Assembly (NCBI GenBank): GCA_903907665.1
Contig: CAIVOW010000174.1
Coordinates: 1-7,822 of the forward strand
Reading direction: 5' to 3'
Length of the DNA stretch: 7,822 bases
Origin: an uncultured Actinomycetes bacterium
GTDB lineage: Bacteria; Actinomycetota; Actinomycetes; Nanopelagicales; Nanopelagicaceae
Part shown: positions 1-6,229 of the stretch, piece by piece
Layout of the letters: the number at the start of each line of letters is the position of its first letter
Position numbering within the stretch: the stretch's first letter is position 1
The notes under the pieces: model-generated
What the model saw: only the letters and a program-made list of their open reading frames with translations
Told to the model about the DNA's origin: nothing
The model's database searches: none
Program-made: the position numbers and the translations under genes

Positions 1-83
1 CGAAGAGATTTGAACTCTTGAAGGCGATTAAACCTTACCTCGTCAGCAGTGAGGCGCACTCGACCGGGCTATGCGACGTCTCC
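1..83 (-). tRNA. tRNA-Ser(GCU), 3' end cut by window edge
   Basis: Read on the minus strand from 83, the sequence folds as a class II (long variable arm) tRNA. It shows acceptor 5' strand GGAGACG, D-stem GCAT/GTGC with a GG-containing D-loop, an anticodon arm with loop CTGCTGA, a variable stem AAGG/CCTT, and a T-arm AAGAG/CTCTT around the loop TTCAAAT. The anticodon GCT lies at 45-47, so it should be serine tRNA reading AGC/AGU; the long variable arm agrees. The last two visible bases (CG) pair with C6 and G7. The remaining acceptor bases and discriminator lie outside the window. Two oddities: the base 3' of the anticodon is G where tRNAs with U36 normally carry A, and the innermost anticodon-stem pair is A·C. 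It is a real tRNA-like gene; whether it is functional is less certain. Confidence 0.85.
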
Positions 84-96
84 AAGTGGTGGGCAG

Positions 97-125
97 AGTT
101 TACAAGGTTTCTTGACCTGTTAAAA
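97..125 (-). promoter_or_regulatory. Candidate promoter of the tRNA-Ser gene
   Basis: On the minus strand a -10-like TAAACT (97-102, of the form TAnnnT) lies 14 bases before the first base of the mature tRNA, which would give a short 5' leader. A weak -35-like TTTTAA (120-125) sits 17 bp upstream. The placement is right but the -35 match is poor. The rest of the gap between the tRNA and lldD shows no clear hairpin plus T-run, so no terminator for lldD is called. Confidence 0.3.
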
Positions 126-158
126 CTGCTCGGCTACCTGGGTGCTTGAATGAATGAC

Positions 159-1415
159 CTACTCTGGAAGCTTTCCAAGCCCTGCATGAGTGTTAAGGAT
201 GCGAATATGGCTTGGATTTAGTTCGTCCAGCGTTTCTACACCAATCAATTTCATGGAACGGATCATTTGGCCTCGGATAATTTCGAGCGATCGCTCAACA
301 CCAGCTTGTCCTCCAGCCATAAGACCATACAAATAAGCACGACCTACGTAGGCAAATTGAGCGCCGAGAGCGATTGCGGCAAGAACATCGGCACCATGCA
401 TGATGCCGGTATCTACATGTACTTCTAAATCACTCTTTAATTCCTTGCGCACGTCTTGAATAAGGTGAAGTGGCACAGGAGCTCGGTCAAGCTGGCGACC
501 ACCGTGATTGGAAAGCAGAACAGCATCGACACCATAGTCCGCAGCCTTCTTTGCATCTTCAACGCTTTGGACTCCTTTAATGGTCAAGGTGCCCTTCCAT
601 TGCTCTCGGATCCACTTTAAATCTTCAAAAGTCATTGTTGGATCAAACATATAATCAAGAAGTTCGCCAACGGTTCCGTTCCAATTCGACATCGATGCAA
701 ATTCAATTGCAGGAGTCGTTAAGAAATTCCAAACCCATTCAGGACGGGGAAGTGCGTTGAGAACTGTCTTAGCGGTAAGTGAAGGTGGAACTGTTAACCC
801 ATTGCGGTAATCGCGTAGGCGCTGTCCCGATGCAGGGACATCAACTGTCAACATTAAGTTCTTAACACCAGACTTAGCGGCTGCATCTACCAGTCGCATT
901 GATCCTTCGCGGTCTTTCCACATATATAACTGGAACCAATTAGCACCGTTTGGTGCAGCAGCTACGACATCTTCGATTTTGGTAGTGCCGAGTGTCGAGA
1001 GAGTAAAAGGAATTCCAAACTTCTCTGCAGCGCGAGCTCCGGCGATTTCACCTTCTGAGTGCATCATGCGAGTAAATCCAGTTGGCGAAATACCCACTGG
1101 CATCGAAAAAGTATGTCCCAGTGTTTTGCGAGTTAAATCTGCCTTTGAAACGTCACGCAAAATATGCGGGCGAAATTCAATATCAAGGAAGGCTTGGCGA
1201 GCACGACTAAGGCTTACTTCGGTCTCGGCCGCACCGTCTGTGTAATCGAATGGGCCTTGCGGAGTGCGCTTTTTAGCAATCGCACGAAGATCCCAGATAG
1301 TTAGTGCAGCCTCTAGGCGTGCTTTTTTACGATTAAGTTTAGGAAGTGAAAAGCGAAGAAGCGGCCTAAGGTCGCGCCACTTTGGGAACTGGCGCTTAAA
1401 GTTCTTGCTCGACAT
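159..1415 (-). CDS. lldD: FMN-dependent L-lactate dehydrogenase (LldD2-like)
   Basis: The 418-residue protein is a member of the FMN-dependent alpha-hydroxy-acid dehydrogenase TIM-barrel family and should oxidise L-lactate to pyruvate, passing electrons to the respiratory chain. Visible family marks are Y58 in FDYTDGA, FQLY (161-164), VDVPASGQRLRD (191-202), the barrel lysine K280, and the signature SNHGGRQLD (302-310) with catalytic base H304 and substrate arginine R307. DTGIMHGAD (335-343) and VGRAYLYG (357-364) form the FMN-phosphate region. Length and sequence closely match mycobacterial LldD2 as I recall it, including the 'DTGIM' form where many relatives have Arg. There is no signal peptide or membrane segment, so it is probably cytosolic or peripheral. 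The ATG at 1415 lies 22 bases after the repressor stop, with only a weak purine-rich GAAGAAAG upstream, suggesting co-transcription with the repressor. Here it would remove L-lactate made by RhaEW. Other 2-hydroxy acids are possible substrates. Confidence 0.9.
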   Translation of the reverse strand: MSSKNFKRQFPKWRDLRPLLRFSLPKLNRKKARLEAALTIWDLRAIAKKRTPQGPFDYTDGAAETEVSLSRARQAFLDIEFRPHILRDVSKADLTRKTLGHTFSMPVGISPTGFTRMMHSEGEIAGARAAEKFGIPFTLSTLGTTKIEDVVAAAPNGANWFQLYMWKDREGSMRLVDAAAKSGVKNLMLTVDVPASGQRLRDYRNGLTVPPSLTAKTVLNALPRPEWVWNFLTTPAIEFASMSNWNGTVGELLDYMFDPTMTFEDLKWIREQWKGTLTIKGVQSVEDAKKAADYGVDAVLLSNHGGRQLDRAPVPLHLIQDVRKELKSDLEVHVDTGIMHGADVLAAIALGAQFAYVGRAYLYGLMAGGQAGVERSLEIIRGQMIRSMKLIGVETLDELNPSHIRILNTHAGLGKLPE

Positions 1416-1437
1416 AGTGCTTCGCTTTCTTCGTTCG

Positions 1438-2475
1438 TTAGGATATTTTCAGTGTTGCGCGGTGAGATTTGGTAGGAGCAGTAGAAGATCGAACTATTAA
1501 CCGAGGCTGGAATTCGATGCGTTGGTGCACATGGCGTTCTGGATTTTCACATTCAGAAATAATCAATTCTGCCGCGGCATAACCTAGTTCGTAAGCCGGT
1601 TGTGAAATCGAAGTAAGTGGAACATTGGCACTGTCTGCGAAATCAATATCGTCATAACCAATAACAGATACTTCTTCGGGAACTGCAATATTCTTTTCGC
1701 GAAATGCGCGGATGGCTCCTAGTGCAATCAAATCATTGCCACAAATAATTCCAGTGAAATCAATTCCCATTGGAATCTGTTTCTTTATAGCTTCAAAAGC
1801 ATTCTGCGCACTCATCGAATCTAAGCGAATTTCCGTAATCTGTGGGCGCTCCGATGATGGAATTTTTGCTAGCGCTTCTCGTATTCCACTATTACGATCT
1901 GCAACTTGTGGAATATCTTCTTTTCCGGTGAGTAATAAAATATTTCGGTGTCCTAATTCGTATAAATGCGTGAGTGCAAGTGAGCCGCCATACGAGTCAT
2001 TTACTGCCACACTGCATGCTTGCAAGCCGTGGGCGGGACGATCAACGAGTGCCAATCGAATTCCTTTTTCGGCTACAGCAGCGAGCGCACGATTGGTATC
2101 TCTGGCCGGAGTTATCAAGATTCCTTCAACATTCTGCGCAGCGAGAACATCTAGATATTGACTCTCTTTTTCAGAGCTCTCATCTGTGTTACACAAAATT
2201 ACGACATATTTCGCTGCAAAGGCGGCATCATTCACACCTTTAGCAAGATCAGTAAAGAATGGGTTAGAAATATCAGGAACTACAAGTCCGATGACTCGAT
2301 TGCGTCCTGCACGCAGATTGCGCGCAGAAGCATTAGGGACAAAACCCATTTCATCAATAACTTTTTGTACTTTGCGAAGAGTGCGCGGAGCTAATATTTC
2401 TGGGCGATTAATGGCATTTGAAACGGTGCCTAGAGAGACTCCTGCCTCTTTAGCTACATCTCTAATACTTGCCAT
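1438..2475 (-). CDS. LacI-family transcriptional repressor, probable rhamnose regulator
   Basis: The 345-residue protein has the standard LacI/GalR build. An N-terminal helix-turn-helix (residues 2-25, IRDVAKEAGVSLGTVSNAIN) is followed by a hinge helix around residues 49-57 (NASARNLRAG, with the minor-groove leucine at L54). A periplasmic-binding-protein-like sensor domain starts at VIGLVVPDISNPFF (61-74) and continues to about 330, with GNDLIALGAIRA (247-257) and VSVIGYDDIDFA (269-280) typical of the fold. The start is fixed by a GGAGG ribosome site six bases upstream. It is divergent from the rhamnose operon and precedes lldD by 22 bp. Position alone suggests that it binds L-rhamnose or a pathway intermediate and represses both directions; the effector cannot be read from the sequence. 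LacI-family rhamnose regulators are known in some bacteria, so the role is plausible but inferred. Confidence 0.92.
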   Translation of the reverse strand: MASIRDVAKEAGVSLGTVSNAINRPEILAPRTLRKVQKVIDEMGFVPNASARNLRAGRNRVIGLVVPDISNPFFTDLAKGVNDAAFAAKYVVILCNTDESSEKESQYLDVLAAQNVEGILITPARDTNRALAAVAEKGIRLALVDRPAHGLQACSVAVNDSYGGSLALTHLYELGHRNILLLTGKEDIPQVADRNSGIREALAKIPSSERPQITEIRLDSMSAQNAFEAIKKQIPMGIDFTGIICGNDLIALGAIRAFREKNIAVPEEVSVIGYDDIDFADSANVPLTSISQPAYELGYAAAELIISECENPERHVHQRIEFQPRLIVRSSTAPTKSHRATLKIS

Positions 2476-2481
2476 GTAGAG

Positions 2482-2486
2482 CCTCC
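2482..2486 (-). promoter_or_regulatory. Ribosome binding site of the LacI-family gene
   Basis: Minus-strand GGAGG lies six bases before the ATG at 2475. It is one of only two strong Shine-Dalgarno sites in the window, and it decides this start. Confidence 0.75.
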
Positions 2487-2490
2487 AAAA

Positions 2491-2526
2491 TTGAACAGAA
2501 TCTATTGAACACTTGAAACGATACAG
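2491..2526. promoter_or_regulatory. Cluster of LacI-type half-sites upstream of the repressor gene
   Basis: TTGAAC occurs at 2491-2496 and again at 2505-2510, in direct orientation 14 bp apart. TTGAAACG follows at 2513-2520 and continues to an imperfect CG-centred dyad TTGAAACGATACAG (2513-2526, three of six arm positions symmetric). The same hexamer recurs at 2558-2563 and, inverted, at 2634-2639 inside the operator next to rhaM. Repetition of one half-site around both promoters suggests a shared operator set, probably for the adjacent LacI-family protein. The dyad here is weak, so exact boundaries are uncertain. Confidence 0.45.
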
Positions 2527-2527
2527 G
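2499..2527 (-). promoter_or_regulatory. Tentative promoter for the repressor-lldD unit
   Basis: A TAnnnT-type -10, TAGATT on the minus strand (2499-2504), is flanked by the two TTGAAC copies. It would start transcription roughly 20 bases before the ATG, leaving room for the GGAGG site. The corresponding -35 position (2522-2527, CCTGTA) matches consensus poorly. If correct, the half-sites overlap the promoter and imply autorepression. Confidence 0.22.
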
Positions 2528-2585
2528 AATTAGTGCGGGGCTGGCTACCTATCCAAATTGAACATCCCAGAGTATTTGCGCTTGA

Positions 2586-2614
2586 TTGACGCCTTTTAGG
2601 GGAGCGAATAACCT
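2586..2614 (+). promoter_or_regulatory. Candidate promoter of the rhamnose operon
   Basis: A -35-like TTGACG (2586-2591) is separated by 17 bp from TAACCT (2609-2614), which fits the loose actinobacterial TAnnnT -10. Transcription would begin near 2621, about 29 bases before rhaM and just ahead of the CG-centred dyad at 2625-2640. That is the usual place for a LacI-family roadblock or occlusion operator. Confidence 0.45.
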
Positions 2615-2624
2615 TAGATATCTG

Positions 2625-2640
2625 CTTAAAACGGTTCAAG
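2625..2640. promoter_or_regulatory. Probable LacI-family operator before rhaM
   Basis: CTTAAAACGGTTCAAG is a 16-bp dyad centred on CG. Five of the seven arm positions on either side are complementary, matching the general LacI-family operator pattern of A/T-rich arms around a central CG. It lies between the predicted transcription start and the rhaM ribosome site and shares its last three bases with AAGGAG. A repressor bound here would block the operon. The likely binder is the divergent LacI-family protein; this is inferred from position and symmetry. Confidence 0.55.
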
Positions 2641-2643
2641 GAG
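2638..2643 (+). promoter_or_regulatory. Ribosome binding site of rhaM
   Basis: AAGGAG stands six bases before the ATG at 2650 and fixes the rhaM start. It overlaps the right end of the predicted operator. Confidence 0.75.
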
Positions 2644-2649
2644 AATTTA

Positions 2650-2973
2650 ATGGAAAGAGTCGCATTCCGCCTCAAAGTTCGCGCTGAGATGATGGATGAA
2701 TATGCCCGCAGGCACGAAGCTGTTTGGCCAGAAATGCTAGACGCTCTGCGTTCTACGGGTTGGACTAATTACTCTATTTTCCTAGATCGAACAGATGGCG
2801 CGCTTTTTGGCTACTTCGAAACTCCCGATTTAGCTGCCGCCCTTGCTGGAATGGGTAACGCTGAAATTAACGAAAAATGGCAGAAAGATATGGCGCCATT
2901 TTTTGAGAATCTCGATGGCGTTAATGCAGATCAAGGATTTACCAAGCTTGAACACGTTTTCTTCCTTCAATAA
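2650..2973 (+). CDS. rhaM: L-rhamnose mutarotase
   Basis: This 107-residue protein has the usual length of RhaM and is alignable throughout with the E. coli enzyme from memory. It catalyses interconversion of the alpha and beta anomers of L-rhamnose, supplying the anomer used by the isomerase; it acts in the cytoplasm, usually as a dimer. Y18 and H22 in EYARRHEAVWPE (17-28) match the active-site tyrosine and proposed catalytic histidine. NYSIFLD (40-46) and the C-terminal EHVFFL (101-106) are also family-like. The E. coli WW pair appears here as W77-Q78, so the second tryptophan is replaced. It is the first gene of the operon and follows a strong ribosome site. The 36-bp gap to rhaI contains a pyrimidine-rich run but no promoter I can support. 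Confidence 0.93.
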   Translation: MERVAFRLKVRAEMMDEYARRHEAVWPEMLDALRSTGWTNYSIFLDRTDGALFGYFETPDLAAALAGMGNAEINEKWQKDMAPFFENLDGVNADQGFTKLEHVFFLQ

Positions 2974-3009
2974 TTTTTCCTCCTACTCCGACTACTAATT
3001 GGATAAAAA

Positions 3010-4176
3010 ATGGCAACTAAAGCAGAAGTTAAAAAGGTTCTCGATCGTTTGCAGATTGAGACTCCCTCATGGGCGTATGGTAATTCTGGAACTCGCTTCA
3101 AAGTCTTCGGCCAGCCCGGCGTTCCACGCGATCCCTTTGAAAAAGTAGAAGATGCTGCCCAGGTACATAAGTACACCGGAGCTGCCCATAGTGTGGCGCT
3201 ACATATTCCGTGGGACAAAGTTGAGGATTACGCTGCTTTTGCAAAGCATGCAAAGGATCTTGGGGTAGTTCTGGGCACTATCAATTCCAACACTTTCCAA
3301 GATGATGATTACAAGTTGGGCTCGGTATGTCATCCAGATAAAAAGATTCGCGAAAAGGCGGTCCGTCACCTTCTTGAATGCATCGAAATAATGAATATCA
3401 CTGGCTCACAAGATTTGAAGTTGTGGTTTGCTGACGGAACTAATTACCCTGGCCAGGACAACATTAGTGCTCGCCAAGATCGCTTATCTGAATCACTTCA
3501 CGAAACTTATAAACACCTCACTGGAAATCAGAGAATGCTTGTTGAATATAAGTTCTTCGAGCCATCTTTCTATACAACTGATATTCCTGATTGGGGGACC
3601 TCCTACGCACACTGCCTACAACTCGGCGAGCGTGCGATGGTTTGCGTTGATACCGGCCACCATGCGCCAGGTACCAATATTGAATTTATCGTCGCTTTCT
3701 TGCTTCGCGCTAAGAAACTTGGCGCATTCGATTTCAATTCACGCTTTTATGCTGATGATGATTTGATTGTTGGAGCGGCCGATCCATTCCAGTTATTCCG
3801 AATTCTCCATGAAGTGAATATCAATGGTGGTTTTGATGTTGGAACTCCCGTCTCTTTTGTCCTCGATCAATGCCACAACATTGAAGCTAAGATTCCAGGT
3901 CAGATTCGCTCAATTCTTAACGTTCAAGAAGCCGCTGCCAAAGCAATTCTTGTAGATCAGGATGCGCTTAAAGCTGCGCAAGCTTCTGGTGATGTGCTTG
4001 AAGCCAACGGCGTATTAATGGATGCCTATAACACTGATGTTCGTCCACTTCTTGAAGAATGGCGGACCGAGAAAGGTATCGACCCCAACCCTATGAAAGC
4101 ATTTAAGGCTTCTGGCTACTTAAAGAAGATTGCTGATACTCGCGTTGGTGGCAACCAAGCTGGATGGGGTGCATAA
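3010..4176 (+). CDS. rhaI: L-rhamnose isomerase (Gram-positive subtype)
   Basis: The 388-residue protein belongs to the xylose-isomerase-like TIM-barrel rhamnose isomerases, distinct from E. coli RhaA. It converts L-rhamnose to L-rhamnulose using divalent metal ions. Metal and substrate motifs are VEYKFFEPSFYTTDIPDWG (178-196, ligand candidate E179), VDTGHHAPGTN (213-223, D214 and H217), FDFNSRFYADDDL (240-252, acidic cluster D249-D251) and LDQCHNIEAKIPGQIRS (285-301, D286). LWFADGTNYPGQD (138-150) and the C-terminal GGNQAGWGA are characteristic of the Streptomyces-type subfamily. At 241 there is Asp where the Pseudomonas stutzeri enzyme, as I recall it, has a metal-binding His; this may be normal for the subtype. 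The ribosome site is weak (GGA at 3001-3003), which suggests that translation depends on the operon context. The last 13 bases overlap the next gene. Confidence 0.93.
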   Translation: MATKAEVKKVLDRLQIETPSWAYGNSGTRFKVFGQPGVPRDPFEKVEDAAQVHKYTGAAHSVALHIPWDKVEDYAAFAKHAKDLGVVLGTINSNTFQDDDYKLGSVCHPDKKIREKAVRHLLECIEIMNITGSQDLKLWFADGTNYPGQDNISARQDRLSESLHETYKHLTGNQRMLVEYKFFEPSFYTTDIPDWGTSYAHCLQLGERAMVCVDTGHHAPGTNIEFIVAFLLRAKKLGAFDFNSRFYADDDLIVGAADPFQLFRILHEVNINGGFDVGTPVSFVLDQCHNIEAKIPGQIRSILNVQEAAAKAILVDQDALKAAQASGDVLEANGVLMDAYNTDVRPLLEEWRTEKGIDPNPMKAFKASGYLKKIADTRVGGNQAGWGA

Positions 4177-6227
4177 TTAAAAAGCTATCTGAGTTAACTC
4201 CAGCAGTTAACGAACTTATTGCTCGTTCCAATCGCTTAGGCGCGGATCCCAAGGTCACGAACTATGCCGGTGGAAATACGTCCGCCAAGGGCACAATCAC
4301 TGACCCTATTTCAGGTAAGCCAACATCGCTTCTCTTTGTTAAAGGATCTGGCGGAGACCTCGGAACGCTTAAAGAAGAAGGAATCGCCGTTCTATACACA
4401 GAGAAGGTGCATGAGCTCAAGAATGTTTATAACGGCGTTGATCGTGAAGATGAGATGGTTGCGCTATTTGATTACTGCTTATTTGGTAAAGGTGGGGCTG
4501 CCCCAAGCATCGATACATCAATGCATGGGCTAGTTGAGAAACTTCATGTTGATCATTTACATCCTGATTCAATCATTGCATTTGCAACATCAACTGATGG
4601 TCCTGCCATAACTAAGCAATGTTTTGGTGATGAAATATTATGGGTTGATTGGCGTCGTCCAGGATTTCAGCTCGGGTTAGATATCGCAAAGATTGCAGCA
4701 GAAAATCCCAACGCAAAGGGATGCATTCTCGGTGGCCATGGGCTGACAACATGGGCTGATACATCCGATGAGTGCGAAAAGCGCTCAATCGATGCAATCA
4801 AGAAAGCCGAAGATTTTATTAGCGCACACGGTAAAAAAGAACCATTCGGTCCATTGGTTGCCAAGAACAAAGCGCTAGCTGAATCTGAACGTCACGCCCG
4901 CGCTGCAAAACTCTCGCCAATCTTGCGCGGAGTTGCTTCCCAGGATGCGCGGATGGTGGGTCACTTCACTGACTCTGATGTTGTTCTTGATTTTATGGCC
5001 AGCACATCACTTCACAAGCTAGCCGCTCTTGGAACTTCATGTCCGGATCACTTCTTACGTACCAAGGTTTCACCTATGGTTGTAGATACTGAGCCAAGTG
5101 CAGATTTAGATGATGTAATTGCCCGCATTCGAGTCTTGCACGAGGAATATCGCGCTCATTACTCGGCCTATTACACACGCCATGCAACTAAAGAATCTCC
5201 TGCTATTCGCGGAGCGGATCCACTCATCATTTTGGTTCCGGGCATTGGAATGTTTTCGTACGGTAAAGATAAGCAGACGGCCCGTGTCGCTGGAGAGTTT
5301 TATGTCAATGCCATCAATGTCATGCGTGGGGCTGAAGCTCTTTCTACCTACGCACCAATCTCTGAATTAGAGAAGTTCCGAATTGAGTATTGGGAACTTG
5401 AAGAAGCAAAGCTCCGCCGAATGCCAAAACCTAAAGCACTTCAGGGTTATATCGCATTGGTCACTGGTGGTGCTTCTGGTATAGGCCGAGCTATTGTTCA
5501 ACGATACTTCGACGAAGGTGCATGTGTTGTTATTGCTGACCGAGATCTCGAAGGTGCTAAAAAGTTGATTGCTGAACTTGGTAACCCTGAGCGCTTGTTC
5601 GCGGTAGCCGCAGATGTCACGGCAGAGGACCAAGTTTCTCATGCAGTGGATGCAACTACGCTTGCATTTGGCGGAATCGATATTTTGGTTAATAACGCAG
5701 GTCTCTCGCTTTCTAAATCTTTAGTCGAGACCACTGTTAATGACTGGGATTTACAACATAATGTTATGGCGCGTGGTTCATTCTTATTCTCGCGCGAGGT
5801 TGCTAAGGCGATGATTGTGCAAAAGATGGCAGGCAATATCTTGTACATCACTTCTAAAAATGCAGTCTTCGCTGGTCCAAATAATGTCGCATACGGTGCA
5901 ACTAAAGCTGATCAAGCACACCAAGTACGCTTACTTGCAGCTGAACTTGGTGAATATGGAATCCGCGTCAACGGAATTAACCCCGATGGTGTTGTCCAAG
6001 GTTCTGGAATATTTGCCAGCGGGTGGGGTGCAAATCGCGCTGCTGTTTATGGGGTTGAAGAAGAGAAACTTGGCGCTTTCTATGCACAGCGAAGTATCTT
6101 AAAACTTGAAGTGCTTCCTTCACACATTGCCGCTGCAGCTTTTGCTTTAGTTTCTGGAGATTTACCGCTTACGACCGGGCTTCATATTCCTGTCGATAGT
6201 GGTGTAGCGAGTGCGTTCCTGCGCTAA
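4164..6227 (+). CDS. rhaEW: Bifunctional rhamnulose-1-phosphate aldolase / L-lactaldehyde dehydrogenase
   Basis: This 687-residue fusion has an N-terminal class II aldolase/adducin domain (about 15-400) and a C-terminal short-chain dehydrogenase domain (about 427-687). It matches the family called RhaEW (YuxG-type). The aldolase half should cleave L-rhamnulose 1-phosphate to DHAP and L-lactaldehyde. YAGGNTSAKG (34-43), DHLHPDS (130-136, metal candidates H131 and H133) and GGHGL (190-194, H192) mark its active site. The dehydrogenase half has TGGASGIG (434-441), NNAG (510-513), S564 and the catalytic Y577-x3-K581. D459 after strand 2 favours NAD over NADP, and its expected product is L-lactate. 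The ATG at 4164 overlaps the end of rhaI by 13 bases and lacks a strong ribosome site. A rare AUU start at 4176 is an alternative, since relatives begin near LTPAVNELIARSNRLGADP. The kinase follows after two bases. Confidence 0.92.
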   Translation: MGCIIKKLSELTPAVNELIARSNRLGADPKVTNYAGGNTSAKGTITDPISGKPTSLLFVKGSGGDLGTLKEEGIAVLYTEKVHELKNVYNGVDREDEMVALFDYCLFGKGGAAPSIDTSMHGLVEKLHVDHLHPDSIIAFATSTDGPAITKQCFGDEILWVDWRRPGFQLGLDIAKIAAENPNAKGCILGGHGLTTWADTSDECEKRSIDAIKKAEDFISAHGKKEPFGPLVAKNKALAESERHARAAKLSPILRGVASQDARMVGHFTDSDVVLDFMASTSLHKLAALGTSCPDHFLRTKVSPMVVDTEPSADLDDVIARIRVLHEEYRAHYSAYYTRHATKESPAIRGADPLIILVPGIGMFSYGKDKQTARVAGEFYVNAINVMRGAEALSTYAPISELEKFRIEYWELEEAKLRRMPKPKALQGYIALVTGGASGIGRAIVQRYFDEGACVVIADRDLEGAKKLIAELGNPERLFAVAADVTAEDQVSHAVDATTLAFGGIDILVNNAGLSLSKSLVETTVNDWDLQHNVMARGSFLFSREVAKAMIVQKMAGNILYITSKNAVFAGPNNVAYGATKADQAHQVRLLAAELGEYGIRVNGINPDGVVQGSGIFASGWGANRAAVYGVEEEKLGAFYAQRSILKLEVLPSHIAAAAFALVSGDLPLTTGLHIPVDSGVASAFLR

Positions 6228-6229
6228 TT

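Noticed and set aside
112..140. Plus-strand promoter-like TTGACC-17-TACCTG
   Set aside because: It would fire antisense into the 3' end of lldD with no gene behind it; the -10 match is poor, so chance is the simpler reading.
335..343. Loss of an FMN-phosphate arginine in LldD (residues 335-343 of the protein, DTGIMHGAD)
   Set aside because: The same Met-containing form occurs in mycobacterial LldD2 as I recall it, so this is a subfamily trait rather than a defect. The coordinates given here are protein residues.
1712..2161. 149-codon open frame on the plus strand inside the repressor gene
   Set aside because: It lies wholly antisense to a clear LacI-family coding region, resembles no known protein, and has no ribosome site; it is a shadow of the real frame.
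132..2550. The octamer GGCTACCT present at 132-139 and again at 2543-2550
   Set aside because: Eight bases shared twice in nearly 8 kb is expected by chance; the flanks do not extend the match.
5367..5851. Minus-strand open frames within rhaEW
   Set aside because: They lie opposite conserved dehydrogenase motifs, show no recognisable domain, and have unlikely composition.
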